From assembly GCA_023229685.1 (NCBI GenBank), contig JALNYT010000011.1, forward strand, positions 1-64,000: a stretch of DNA of 64,000 bases, given 5' to 3'. Numbering within the stretch: position 1 is the first letter of the stretch; every line of letters begins with the position of its first letter. Origin of the DNA: Sulfuritalea sp. (GTDB lineage: Bacteria; Pseudomonadota; Gammaproteobacteria; Burkholderiales; Rhodocyclaceae). The notes under the pieces were generated by a model. The model was not told the DNA's origin, made no database searches, and was given only the letters and a program-made list of their open reading frames with translations. The translations under genes and the position numbers were made by a program. Of this stretch, positions 50,588 through 61,085 are shown piece after piece.

Positions 50588-51214
50588 ATGAATGCACTTC
50601 TACGCTGTACCGATTGCCCGCGGCTCGCCGGATTCCTGGCCGACGTGCGCAGCCGCAACCCGGGCTATCATGCCCGCCCGGTGCTGCCTTTCGGTGATCC
50701 TCAGGCCCGCTTGCTGATCGTCGGCCTGGCGCCCGGCATGCATGGTGCGAATCGCACCGGGCGTCCTTTCACCGGCGACCATGCCGGCATCCTGCTTTAT
50801 GAAACCCTGCACGCCTTCGGCTTCGGCTCGCAGCCGGTAGCGCTGGCCGCCGATGACGATCTGATTCTCACCGATTGCCGCATCACCAATGCGGTGAAGT
50901 GCCTGCCGCCGGAAAACAAGCCGGAGCCGGCCGAGATCAAGACCTGCAATCGCTATCTGGCAGCCGAGTTGCGTGCCTCGCCTGAAGTGCGCGTGATTCT
51001 CGCGCTGGGGCTGGTGGCGCACAAGGCAGTGCTGATGGCGCTGGGTCTAAAGCAATCGGCGCTCGTTTTTGGCCACGGCGCGCGCCACGCCTTGCCCGAC
51101 GGCCGCGTCCTGATCGACAGCTATCACTGCAGCCGCTACAACACGCAAACTCGCCGTCTCACCAGCGCCGACTTTCAGAATGTCTTCCGCAGCGTCCGTG
51201 CCGAACTCGCGTGA
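50588..51214 (+). CDS. Uracil-DNA glycosylase, family 5 (UDGb-type)
   Basis: Base excision repair enzyme of 208 residues. The Fe-S-type N-terminus begins LLRCTDCPRL. Motif A reads GLAPGMHGANRTGRPFTGD near 50, which lacks the acidic catalytic residue of other uracil glycosylases and is diagnostic for family 5. A second motif, NAVKCLPPENKPEPAE, has further Cys, and the C-terminal DSYHCSRYNTQT replaces the usual HPSxxN loop. It overlaps uvrC by 35 bp, pairing two repair genes. Confidence 0.9.
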   Translation: MNALLRCTDCPRLAGFLADVRSRNPGYHARPVLPFGDPQARLLIVGLAPGMHGANRTGRPFTGDHAGILLYETLHAFGFGSQPVALAADDDLILTDCRITNAVKCLPPENKPEPAEIKTCNRYLAAELRASPEVRVILALGLVAHKAVLMALGLKQSALVFGHGARHALPDGRVLIDSYHCSRYNTQTRRLTSADFQNVFRSVRAELA

Positions 51215-53006
51215 GCCTCGGCCGGCTGTCGAAGTCTTCGACAGCCGGGAGTTTCTGGCGACGCTGACCGAAGCGCCGGGCGTGTACCGCATGCTCGATG
51301 CGGAGCGCAAGGTTCTGTACGTCGGCAAGGCGAAGAACCTCAGGAAGCGCGTTTCGTCCTATTTTCAGAAGACCGGTCACAGTCCGCGCATCGCGCTGAT
51401 GCTGCAGCAGGTGGCGGACATGGAAGTGACGGCGACGCGCTCCGAGGCCGAGGCGCTGATCCTGGAAAACACCCTAATCAAGAAGCTGGCGCCGAAATAC
51501 AACATCCTGTTTCGCGACGACAAGTCCTATCCCTACATCGGCCTTTCTGGCGGCGACTTTCCGCGGCTGTTCTTCCACCGCGGTCCGTTCGAGAAGAAAT
51601 CGCAGTACTTCGGGCCCTTCCCCAACGGCCTGGCGGTGCGCGAGAGCATTCAACTGATCCAGAAGAGCTTTCTGCTGCGCACCTGCGAAGAGGCGGTGTT
51701 CGCGCATCGCTCGCGCCCTTGCCTGATGCACCAGATCAAGCGCTGCAAGGCGCCCTGCGTGGGGTTGATATCAAAGCAGGACTATGCCGCCGACGTGCGG
51801 CTGGCGGAACTGTTCCTGCGCGGCCGGCATTCGGAGGTGATCGAGGGCCTGACCAGCCAGATGGGGGAGGCGGCCGTAGCGCTGCGCTTCGAGGAAGCCG
51901 CCACCTTGCGCGACCAGATCAAGGCGCTGCAGGCGGTGCTGCATCGCCAGTACGTCAGCTCGACGCGGGATGCGGATGTCGACATCATCGCCGCGGTGGT
52001 CGAGCGCGGCAGCCTGTGCGTCAATCTGGCGATGGTGCGCGGCGGTTTGCACCTCGGCGATCGCGCCTACTTCCCCCAGGCCGCGCCCGAGGCCGAAGCC
52101 GCCGAGGGGCTGGCGGCCTTCATCGCCCAGCACTACGCCGAACAGCCGGCTCCGGCAAGAGTGATCCTGAGCAGCTATCCGATCGAGGATCTACCCGAAG
52201 CCGTGCATGCCGGCGCGCCGAGGAACGAGATGGAACGCGCCTGGGTCGAGATGGCCATGACCAATGCGCGGCTCGCGGTGCAGGCCCGGCGGCAGGCGAA
52301 GATCCGCATCAGCGGACGCCTGGTGGCTTTGCAGGAGGCACTCGACCTGCCCGAGCCGCCGCGTCGCATCGAATGCTTCGACATCAGCCACACCATGGGC
52401 GAAGGCACCGTGGCGTCCTGCGTGGTCTGCGTCGACGGGGCGATGAAAAAGGCCGACTACCGCCGCTTCAACATCGAGGGCATCCAGCCCGGCGACGACT
52501 ACGCGGCGATGCGCCAGGCGCTGACGCGGCGCTACGAGAGGGTTGCCGCGGGCGAAACGGTGGCCCCCGACCTGGTCCTGATCGACGGCGGCAAGGGCCA
52601 GCACCGTGTGGCGCGCGAGGTGTTCGCGGAACTCGGACTCGACCATCTGGCCAGCATCGGCGTGGCCAAGGGCGAGGACCGCAAGCCGGGACTGGAAACG
52701 CTCTTCGTGCATAAGCGCAGCGTGCCGCTACAATTGGGCATGGACCATCCGGGCTTCCACCTGATTCAGGAAATTCGCGACGAGGCGCATCGCTTCGCCA
52801 TCGTCGGCCATCGGGCGCGGCGTGCCAAGGCGCGCGGCCAGTCGAAGCTGGAAGACGTGGCGGGCGTGGGGCCCGCGCGGCGCAAGAAGCTGCTGGCACA
52901 GTTCGGCGGCCTGGACGGGGTGAAGGCCGCCACGATCGAAGATCTGTGTCGCGTCGATGGCATCTCGCGGCGTCTGGCGGAAGAAATCCACAAGTCATTG
53001 AGATGA
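51180..53006 (+). CDS. uvrC: Excinuclease ABC subunit C
   Basis: Makes the dual incision in nucleotide excision repair. The 608 residues have a GIY-YIG nuclease domain (GVYRMLDAERKVLYVGKAKN), a Cys-rich region (RPCLMHQIKRCKAPCVGLIS), a UVR motif (RFEEAATLRDQIKALQAVL), the RNase H-like C-terminal nuclease (IECFDISHTMGEGTVASCVV, DLVLIDGGKGQHRVAREVF) and tandem helix-hairpin-helix motifs. Starts available before the conserved region are ATG 51180 and GTG 51198; both leave an N-terminal extension that contains a 27-nt palindrome. Confidence 0.95.
   Translation: MSSAASVPNSREPRPAVEVFDSREFLATLTEAPGVYRMLDAERKVLYVGKAKNLRKRVSSYFQKTGHSPRIALMLQQVADMEVTATRSEAEALILENTLIKKLAPKYNILFRDDKSYPYIGLSGGDFPRLFFHRGPFEKKSQYFGPFPNGLAVRESIQLIQKSFLLRTCEEAVFAHRSRPCLMHQIKRCKAPCVGLISKQDYAADVRLAELFLRGRHSEVIEGLTSQMGEAAVALRFEEAATLRDQIKALQAVLHRQYVSSTRDADVDIIAAVVERGSLCVNLAMVRGGLHLGDRAYFPQAAPEAEAAEGLAAFIAQHYAEQPAPARVILSSYPIEDLPEAVHAGAPRNEMERAWVEMAMTNARLAVQARRQAKIRISGRLVALQEALDLPEPPRRIECFDISHTMGEGTVASCVVCVDGAMKKADYRRFNIEGIQPGDDYAAMRQALTRRYERVAAGETVAPDLVLIDGGKGQHRVAREVFAELGLDHLASIGVAKGEDRKPGLETLFVHKRSVPLQLGMDHPGFHLIQEIRDEAHRFAIVGHRARRAKARGQSKLEDVAGVGPARRKKLLAQFGGLDGVKAATIEDLCRVDGISRRLAEEIHKSLR
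51222..51248. repeat. Perfect 27-nt palindrome at the 5' end of uvrC
   Basis: A 13-bp inverted repeat, CCGGCTGTCGAAG at 51222-51234 and its complement at 51236-51248, with one central T. It begins 8 bp after the stop of the uracil glycosylase gene. No T-run follows, so it is a poor intrinsic terminator. It encodes the residues just ahead of the conserved FDSREFLATL start of UvrC. Confidence 0.8.
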
Positions 53007-53007
53007 G

Positions 53008-53571
53008 ATGCCGCTGAACGTTCCAAACCTGCTGACCTGGGCGCGCATTCTCCTCATTCCGCTGGTGGTTGGCGTGTATTACCTGCCGTTGCCTGCGGCC
53101 GAGCAGAACTTCGTGGCTACCGCTGCGTTTCTGGTCGCGGCGATTACCGACTGGATTGACGGCTGGCTGGCACGCAAGCTGAATCAGACCTCGGCGTTTG
53201 GCGCCTTTCTCGATCCGGTGGCGGACAAGCTGATGGTGGCCGCGGCGCTGGTAATGCTGGTGGAATTGAATCGTGCGGACGCCATGCTGGCCTTCATCAT
53301 CATCGGTCGCGAGATTGCGATTTCGGCCTTGCGCGAATGGATGGCCAAAATCGGCGCCTCAAAGAGCGTGGCGGTCTCCCTCATCGGGAAATTGAAAACC
53401 ATCGCGCAGATGACGGCGATTCCGCTGCTGCTTTGGCACACGCCGATCGGCCCGATCGATATTCATCTCCTCGGTACCTGGTCGCTCTGGATTGCCGTGG
53501 TCCTGACGCTGTGGTCGATGGTTTACTATTTGCGAAAGGCGTGGCCGGAAATCTCGGCGCGCAGTCGTTGA
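53008..53571 (+). CDS. pgsA: CDP-diacylglycerol-glycerol-3-phosphate 3-phosphatidyltransferase
   Basis: Makes phosphatidylglycerol phosphate in the inner membrane. 187 residues with four to five hydrophobic segments and the CDP-alcohol phosphotransferase motif D-G-x2-A-R-x8-G-x3-D-x3-D in DGWLARKLNQTSAFGAFLDP. It follows uvrC by 1 bp, a common pairing (uvrC-pgsA) in proteobacteria. The stop codon lies inside the promoter of the downstream tRNA genes. Confidence 0.95.
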   Translation: MPLNVPNLLTWARILLIPLVVGVYYLPLPAAEQNFVATAAFLVAAITDWIDGWLARKLNQTSAFGAFLDPVADKLMVAAALVMLVELNRADAMLAFIIIGREIAISALREWMAKIGASKSVAVSLIGKLKTIAQMTAIPLLLWHTPIGPIDIHLLGTWSLWIAVVLTLWSMVYYLRKAWPEISARSR

Positions 53572-53595
53572 CACCCCGGATGCGGAAGCTATAAT
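53568..53595 (+). promoter_or_regulatory. Consensus promoter of the tRNA cluster
   Basis: Perfect TTGACA at 53568-53573, 16 bp, perfect TATAAT at 53590-53595, then a GC-rich discriminator (GCGCGGC) typical of stringently controlled stable RNA promoters. The first tRNA starts 13 bp after the -10 box. Confidence 0.9.
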
Positions 53596-53608
53596 GCGCG
53601 GCTGTTCT

Positions 53609-53684
53609 GCGGGAGTAGCTCAGTTGGTAGAGCGCAACCTTGCCAAGGTTGAGGTCGAGAGTTCGAGACTCTTCTCCCGCTCCA
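53609..53684 (+). tRNA. tRNA-Gly (anticodon GCC)
   Basis: 76 nt with encoded CCA. Acceptor GCGGGAG/CTCCCGC, anticodon loop TTGCCAA with GCC between CAACC/GGTTG, T loop TTCGAGA. First gene of a Gly-Cys-Leu tRNA cluster, which is a conserved order downstream of pgsA in many proteobacteria. Confidence 0.97.
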
Positions 53685-53691
53685 AATTTCT

Positions 53692-53715
53692 GGGGGAAAG
53701 CCATTGCTTTCCCCC
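53692..53715 (+). terminator. Hairpin after tRNA-Gly
   Basis: GGGGGAAAG at 53692-53700 pairs with CTTTCCCCC at 53707-53715, followed by TTTCA. It may partly terminate or mark a processing site between tRNA-Gly and tRNA-Cys. Confidence 0.55.
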
Positions 53716-53725
53716 TTTCAGCTTT

Positions 53726-53798
53726 ATGTCTCCGTTCTTTCGGATGGGGACGGTATCCCAAGATATGTCCCCGTTCTTCTGGTGGGGGACGGTATCCC
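53726..53798 (+). repeat. Tandem pair of 34-nt REP-like elements between tRNA genes
   Basis: Two copies at 53726-53759 and 53765-53798 differ at 5 of 34 positions. Each has a GTCYCC ... GGGGAC inverted repeat and ends in GGTATCCC. The period is 39 bp. Size and hairpin form resemble REP elements mobilised by Y1-type transposases; no such transposase gene is in the window. Confidence 0.7.
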
Positions 53799-53814
53799 GG
53801 GACAAGTCCTTCGC

Positions 53815-53888
53815 GGCGCGATGGCAGAGTGGTTATGCAGCGGCCTGCAAAGCCGTGTACCTCGGTTCGATTCCGGGTCGCGCCTCCA
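53815..53888 (+). tRNA. tRNA-Cys (anticodon GCA)
   Basis: 74 nt with encoded CCA. Acceptor GGCGCGA/TCGCGCC, anticodon loop CTGCAAA with GCA, T loop TTCGATT, discriminator T as in tRNA-Cys. Confidence 0.97.
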
Positions 53889-53917
53889 GTGTTCCCCAGC
53901 TTAGAGAGTCCTCTCGG

Positions 53918-54002
53918 GCCCGGATGGTGAAATTGGTAGACACAAGGGACTTAAAATCCCTCGGCGCAAGCCATACCGGTTCAAGTCCGGTTCCGGGCAC
54001 CA
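53918..54002 (+). tRNA. tRNA-Leu (anticodon TAA)
   Basis: 85 nt with encoded CCA and a long variable arm. Acceptor GCCCGGA/TCCGGGC, anticodon loop CTTAAAA with TAA between GGGA/TCCC, T loop TTCAAGT. It ends 7 bp before the DUF1178 start codon. Confidence 0.97.
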
Positions 54003-54009
54003 CAACATC

Positions 54010-54441
54010 ATGATAGTTCTTGATCTTCTTTGCGACCACGGACACCACTTCGAAGGCTGGTTTGCTTCGGGCGAGGCGTTTCGCAGCCAAAGCCAGCGTC
54101 ATCTGGTGCATTGTCCCCAGTGCCAGACCTCGGAGGTAAGCCAACTGCCATCGGCACCGCACGTGAAGCGCGGTGCAAGCGATGTCGCGCTGCCGGTAAA
54201 GGCTGTGACAGCGGATGCTGCGCCGGGTATGACGCAATTGCATCAAGCCTTGGCGACCATGGCGAGGAAGGCCGAGAACGTCGGCGAGCGTTTCCCCGAA
54301 GAGGCGCGCCGCATTCACTATGACGAGGCACCTGCACGCACTATCCGGGGTGTCGCGACTGTCGACGAAACCCGGGATCTGCTCGAAGAAGGAATCTTCG
54401 TTCTGCCGGCGCCGGTGCCGCCGGAAAACGAAATGCACTGA
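54010..54441 (+). CDS. DUF1178-family protein
   Basis: A 143-residue protein of unknown function. It begins MIVLDLLCDHGHHFEGWFAS and has a Cys pair in CPQCQ near 35 with an N-terminal Cys at 8, so a small zinc ribbon is likely. The C-terminal part is acidic and helical, with RKAENVGERFPEEARRIHYD, typical of the family. It is 7 bp after tRNA-Leu and probably read from the tRNA promoter. It is convergent with the metallophosphoesterase gene. Confidence 0.85.
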   Translation: MIVLDLLCDHGHHFEGWFASGEAFRSQSQRHLVHCPQCQTSEVSQLPSAPHVKRGASDVALPVKAVTADAAPGMTQLHQALATMARKAENVGERFPEEARRIHYDEAPARTIRGVATVDETRDLLEEGIFVLPAPVPPENEMH

Positions 54442-54444
54442 ACG

Positions 54445-55397
54445 TCAGTTTGCCTTCTGCCGCGTCTTCCAGAAGCGTGGCGAAAACCTGAATACCTGCG
54501 GATCGGTCGCATCGACCGTGCCCCTGACCCAGCCGAAGAAGGGCGAGCCGATGGTCTCCATCCGGGTGAAGTTCTTTACGGTTTCCTTCGTTGCCGGATC
54601 TTCCATCGGCTGATTGATCTGATGATGATGTGAGTCGCCGTGCACCAGAACGACTTGTCCGGCGAAGGTTTGCGTTTCTTCGCGCAACTGGGTCAGAAAG
54701 TCGCGATAGCCGGGACTCGGCTTGCCGGCATTGGCGTCCTCAAAGCCGGGGTTGGCCTGGATCGCGAGCAGGAGGCCGGGCAGCTTTTTGCTGCGCGCGA
54801 GCGCAAACGCCTGGGCCAGCCAGACGCGGTTGGCGGCATTGCGCGCGATGAATTCGGCCACCGGACCGCCGCTACGTTTGGTGCCATTGAAGTTGTTGTC
54901 GCTGCCCGGCAAGTTCATGCCGACAAACAGGGCGCCGCCGGCTTCCCAGCGCACATTCTCGCGATACATGGCAAAGGCCGGATCGCTGCTCTGGTGCTCC
55001 AGTTTCAGCGGCCTCTGGCCGAGCGCGAGATCGCCGGAAAAGAACCATTCGCGCAGCTTGCCCAGACGTTCCACCGGGTCGTAACTGCCGTTGTTCTTGC
55101 GATGGCAGTCGGTCCACTCGTTGTCGCCCGGGACATAAACCAGCGGCGTCGCGGATTTGCGGAAGACGTCAAGAATGTCCTGCAGCACTTCGTCGCTGCA
55201 GACGCTGGAGCCGTTCTTGATATCGCCATCATGAATCACGAACGCCAGGTTCTCGCGATCCATTTCCGCGATCAGGTCGGGCAGGTTGTCGCGCTCCCAG
55301 TGGTTGTAGGGCGTGTCGCCGAACAGGCCGAATGCCAGGGGTTCCGCCTGCGCAGACAGCGCCAGCAGGCAGGCCACCAGCAGCGGGAAAAGCCGCT

Positions 55398-55401
<4 letters not shown>
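54445..55401 (-). CDS. Exported calcineurin-like metallophosphoesterase
   Basis: 318 residues with a signal peptide (1-19, ending ALSAQA). Metallophosphoesterase motifs are visible: GLFGDTPYNHW near 25, FVIHDGDIKNG near 55, YVPGDNEWTD near 90 with the GD-N, and LVHGDSHHHQ near 255. The first motif has GDTPYNH where the family usually has DxH. It is periplasmic by the signal peptide. The start overlaps the mutS stop (ATGA). The substrate is unknown. Confidence 0.82.
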
Positions 55402-57977
<2,576 letters not shown>

Positions 57978-57989
57978 CGGGCTTTTGGG

Positions 57990-58796
57990 TTAGGCCTTGA
58001 GTTTTGCGGTCAGATGAGGCGCGATGAGCTGCAGCAACTGCGAAAATATCTTCGGGTTGCCGCCGATGATGTTGCCGGTCTTCATGTAGTTGGATTCACC
58101 GGCCAGATCGCCTACGAGGCCGCCGGCTTCGGTGATCAGCAGGCTGCCGGCTGCCATGTCCCAGGGCGACAGGCCAAGTTCCCAGAAGCCGTCCATGCGG
58201 CCGCATGCGACCCAGGCGAGATCCAGCGCCGCTGCGCCGGGCCGGCGCATGCCGGCAGTCTTTTGCGCCACGTCGCGGAAAATCGCGAGGTAGGCGTCGA
58301 TGTGGTCGAACATGCGATACGGGAAGCCGGTGCCGATCAGCGCTTCATCCAGCTTGGTGCGCTTTGCGACCCGGATGCGCTTTTCGTTGACGAAGGCGCC
58401 GCCGCCCTTGCTGGCGGTGAAGATTTCATTGCGGTTGGGGTCGTACACCACGGCTTGCGTCATCACCCCCTTGTGGGCGAGGCCGATCGAGATGGCGTAC
58501 TGCGGGACGCCGTGAATGAAGTTGGTGGTGCCGTCCAGCGGATCGATGATCCACTGGTATTCGCTGTCCGCGCTGGTGCCGGCCAGCCCCGACTCCTCTG
58601 CTAAAATTCCGTAGGACGGATAGGCATCGCGCAACACGTCTAGAATCGCGGCTTCCGCGGCACGATCGACTTCCGTTACGTAATCGCTCTGCTGCTTGAC
58701 GTCAATCCTGAGCTTATCGACGTCAAGACTGGCGCGGTTGATGATCTGGCCGGCGCGACGCGCGGCTTTGACGGCTATGTTCAGTGTGGGATGCAT
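57990..58796 (-). CDS. suhB: Inositol monophosphatase family protein SuhB
   Basis: 268 residues. Metal-binding motifs are LAEESG near 69, the signature IIDPLDGTTNFIHG near 85 and LDLAWVACGRMDGFWE near 195 with PWDMAAGSLLITEAGG. In proteobacteria SuhB also joins the rRNA antitermination complex with NusA. It is 12 bp upstream of mutS on the same strand and divergent from trmJ, an arrangement (suhB-trmJ divergent) found in many proteobacteria. Confidence 0.93.
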   Translation of the reverse strand: MHPTLNIAVKAARRAGQIINRASLDVDKLRIDVKQQSDYVTEVDRAAEAAILDVLRDAYPSYGILAEESGLAGTSADSEYQWIIDPLDGTTNFIHGVPQYAISIGLAHKGVMTQAVVYDPNRNEIFTASKGGGAFVNEKRIRVAKRTKLDEALIGTGFPYRMFDHIDAYLAIFRDVAQKTAGMRRPGAAALDLAWVACGRMDGFWELGLSPWDMAAGSLLITEAGGLVGDLAGESNYMKTGNIIGGNPKIFSQLLQLIAPHLTAKLKA

Positions 58797-58900
58797 GGAT
58801 TTTTACGGCGGGGCAAGCCAAAGATGGGCGCAATCAGCGCGCGAAGTCCGCAATTCTATCCCGGGATAGCGTCCCGGCCCAAGAGGGTCCGGGACATAAT

Positions 58901-59665
58901 ATGAACACCACGCCATTGCCCGAACCTGCCGTCCTCGACCGCATCCGCGTCGTCCTCTCGCACCCCAGTCACCCGGGCAACATCGGTGCGGCGGCGCGGG
59001 CAATGAAGACCATGGGATTGTCGCGTCTGGTGCTGGTCAAGCCGAAGGCCTTCCCCGATGCCCAGGCCGATGCCATGGCGGTAGGCGCCACCGATCTGCT
59101 GGTGCAGGCCGCGGTAGTTGAGTCGCTATCGGAGGCCTTGAGCGGTACCGTGCTGGCCATGGCCATGACCGCGCGTCGGCGGGAACTGGCGGTGCCGGCG
59201 CTGTGGGCCCGCGACGGGGCGGCGGAACTGGTAGCGACCGCGGCGACGGGAGATGTCGCGCTGGTATTCGGCAACGAGACCTCGGGACTTTCCAACGATG
59301 AACTGGCGATGTGCCGGCGCTGGGCCATGATCCCGGTGAATCCGGGGTTCAGCTCGCTCAATCTGGCCGCCGCGGTACAGGTCATGTGCTACGAGTTGCG
59401 CCTGGCCGCGCTCGACCCGGGCCTGCCGCCCGCGATCTCGGGTGCCGGCTTGCTCGCCAGCCATGATGAGGTGGAAGGGCTGATCGCCCATATCGAACGG
59501 GCGGCGCTGTCGAGCGAGTTTCTCGATCCCGCCAGCCCGAAGCGGCTGATAGCGCGTTTGCGGCGAATGTTCGCCCGTGCCGCGCCGGAGAAGGAAGAAG
59601 TCAATATTCTGCGTGGCCTGTTTGCGGCACTGGAAAAAGCCGCGTCAGACCCGACTTGCAAATAA
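58901..59665 (+). CDS. trmJ: tRNA (cytidine/uridine-2'-O-)-methyltransferase TrmJ
   Basis: Methylates the ribose at position 32 of tRNA anticodon loops. 254 residues of a SPOUT methyltransferase: VVLSHPSHPGNIGAAARAMK near 20 and VALVFGNETSGLSNDELAMC near 115, with the SAM-binding knot PVNPGFSSLNLAAAVQV, then a helical C-terminal extension. The ATG at 58901 starts near the domain; the frame is open to 58784. Divergent from suhB. Confidence 0.93.
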   Translation: MNTTPLPEPAVLDRIRVVLSHPSHPGNIGAAARAMKTMGLSRLVLVKPKAFPDAQADAMAVGATDLLVQAAVVESLSEALSGTVLAMAMTARRRELAVPALWARDGAAELVATAATGDVALVFGNETSGLSNDELAMCRRWAMIPVNPGFSSLNLAAAVQVMCYELRLAALDPGLPPAISGAGLLASHDEVEGLIAHIERAALSSEFLDPASPKRLIARLRRMFARAAPEKEEVNILRGLFAALEKAASDPTCK

Positions 59666-59672
59666 AACTTGA

Positions 59673-59692
59673 CCCCGACGCCGGGGATTTTT
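59673..59692 (+). terminator. Terminator after trmJ
   Basis: CCCCG at 59673-59677 and CGGGG at 59682-59686 with loop ACGC, followed by ATTTTT. Confidence 0.7.
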
Positions 59693-59723
59693 ACCATTTC
59701 AGGAAATACTAATAGATCAGCCC

Positions 59724-60476
59724 ATGTTCTCTCGTCTGCGTGAAGATATTTCCTGCGTTTTTGAACGCGATCCTGCCGCCCGCTCCAGGTGGGAGGTCGT
59801 GACCTGCTATCCCGGCTTCCATGCCCTGACATTGCACCGGCTCTCGCACTGGCTATGGAGTGCGCGTTTGCGCTGGCTGGCGCGCTTTCTGTCGCATGTC
59901 ACGCGCTTGATTACCGGCATCGAGATTCATCCGGGGGCGACCATCGGTCGCCGGGTGTTCATCGACCATGGCATGGGTGTGGTCATCGGCGAGACAGCGG
60001 TGATCGCGGATGAATGCACGCTCTATCACGGCGTCACCCTGGGCGGGACTTCATGGAGCAAGGGCAGGCGGCATCCCACTCTGGAGCGTGGCGTGGTGAT
60101 CGGCGCCGGGGCCAAGGTGCTGGGGCCGATTACCTTGGGCCAAGGCGCCAAGGTCGGCTCGAATGCCGTGGTGGTGCGTGACGTCCCGCCCGGAGCAACC
60201 GCGGTGGGTATTCCGGCGCGCATTGTGGAAGACAGGAGCGAGATCGATCGTGAAGTCAAGGCCGGCCAGATGGGCTTCTCCGCCTATGCCGTAACGCGTA
60301 ACGAGGACGATCCGCTGGCGCAGGCGATTCACGGTCTGCTCAACCATGCCGTGGAAACCGACCGACGCATCGAGGCCCTGCTGAAGACCATGGCCCGTTC
60401 AGGGGTATCCCTTGAGGACGATGTGGCCACCGCCGACAAGTTCGATCCAAACTATCTGTCGAAGATAGTTGACTAA
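59724..60476 (+). CDS. cysE: Serine O-acetyltransferase
   Basis: Makes O-acetylserine, the acceptor of sulfide in cysteine synthesis. The 250 residues have the N-terminal SATase helices and the left-handed beta-helix with hexapeptide repeats: GIEIHPGATIGRRVFIDHGM near 70, GETAVIADECTLYHGVTLGG and PPGATAVGIPARIV. The catalytic His is in FIDHGMGVVIGE. It sits immediately before iscR, linking cysteine supply to the desulfurases that consume it. Its last codons hold the -35 box of iscR. Confidence 0.95.
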   Translation: MFSRLREDISCVFERDPAARSRWEVVTCYPGFHALTLHRLSHWLWSARLRWLARFLSHVTRLITGIEIHPGATIGRRVFIDHGMGVVIGETAVIADECTLYHGVTLGGTSWSKGRRHPTLERGVVIGAGAKVLGPITLGQGAKVGSNAVVVRDVPPGATAVGIPARIVEDRSEIDREVKAGQMGFSAYAVTRNEDDPLAQAIHGLLNHAVETDRRIEALLKTMARSGVSLEDDVATADKFDPNYLSKIVD

Positions 60477-60498
60477 AACGATCGGGATACCATATAGT
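60469..60498 (+). promoter_or_regulatory. Promoter of the isc operon
   Basis: TTGACT at 60469-60474, 18 bp, TATAGT at 60493-60498. The -10 box overlaps the IscR site. Confidence 0.65.
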
Positions 60499-60518
60499 TG
60501 ATAGAAATGCTCAGGTAT
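60494..60518. promoter_or_regulatory. IscR type 1 binding site
   Basis: A 25-bp site reading ATAGTTGA then nine bases then TCAGGTAT. It matches the E. coli type 1 half-sites (ATAsyyGA and TCrrsTAT) at nearly all fixed positions. It lies 47 bp before iscR, so IscR with its 2Fe-2S cluster probably represses its own operon. Confidence 0.8.
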
Positions 60519-60564
60519 TGCTCCTGACGCGTTTCCCAACCGTATTACCAGACGGAGAATTCTC

Positions 60565-61056
60565 ATGAGATTGACGACCAAAGGCCGTTTTGCCGTAACC
60601 GCGATGATCGATCTTGCCCTGCGCCAGCATACTGGCCCGGTAACCTTGGCCGGCATCAGCGAACGGCAGAAGATTTCCCTTTCCTACCTTGAGCAACTGT
60701 TCGGCAAGTTGCGCCGCCGTGAGCTCGTCTCCAGCGTGCGCGGGCCAGGTGGCGGCTATTGCTTGGCCAAGCCGCTGGAAGAAATTTCGGTTTCCACCAT
60801 CATCCATGCCGTCGACGAGTCGCTTGATGCCACGAATTGCGGTGGCAAGGGCAATTGCGCGGAAGACCAGCGTCCCTGCATGACGCATGAGTTGTGGACC
60901 AGCCTGAACGAAAAGATGTTCGAGTACCTCAACTCGGTGAGTCTGGCTGAACTGGTGGCCCAGCAACGGGAGAAGACCGGCACCACCGCCGTCTTGCACG
61001 ATGAACGTCCGCTGCGCCGCGTGCGTCGCCCGGCCGAGGAACTCGTCGCTGCCTGA
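60565..61056 (+). CDS. iscR: Fe-S cluster assembly regulator IscR
   Basis: An Rrf2-family repressor, 163 residues. The winged helix covers residues 1-70 (MRLTTKGRFAVTAMIDLAL, then QKISLSYLEQLFGKLRR as recognition helix, and RGPGGGYCLAK as wing). Cluster ligands are Cys92, Cys98, Cys105 and His108 in a C-x5-C-x6-C-x2-H pattern, one residue longer between the last two Cys than in E. coli. GGAG precedes the ATG. The upstream box implies autoregulation. Confidence 0.96.
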   Translation: MRLTTKGRFAVTAMIDLALRQHTGPVTLAGISERQKISLSYLEQLFGKLRRRELVSSVRGPGGGYCLAKPLEEISVSTIIHAVDESLDATNCGGKGNCAEDQRPCMTHELWTSLNEKMFEYLNSVSLAELVAQQREKTGTTAVLHDERPLRRVRRPAEELVAA

Positions 61057-61085
61057 TAGCGTCCGACAAAAGTCCAGGAAGCGCC

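Noticed and set aside
51222..51248. LexA (SOS) box at uvrC
   Set aside because: The palindrome contains CTGT and ACAG, but they are 11 bp apart instead of the 8 bp of the E. coli-type box.
53726..53798. CRISPR array
   Set aside because: Only two copies with a 5-bp gap and internal mismatches; no spacers and no cas genes. A REP-like pair fits better.
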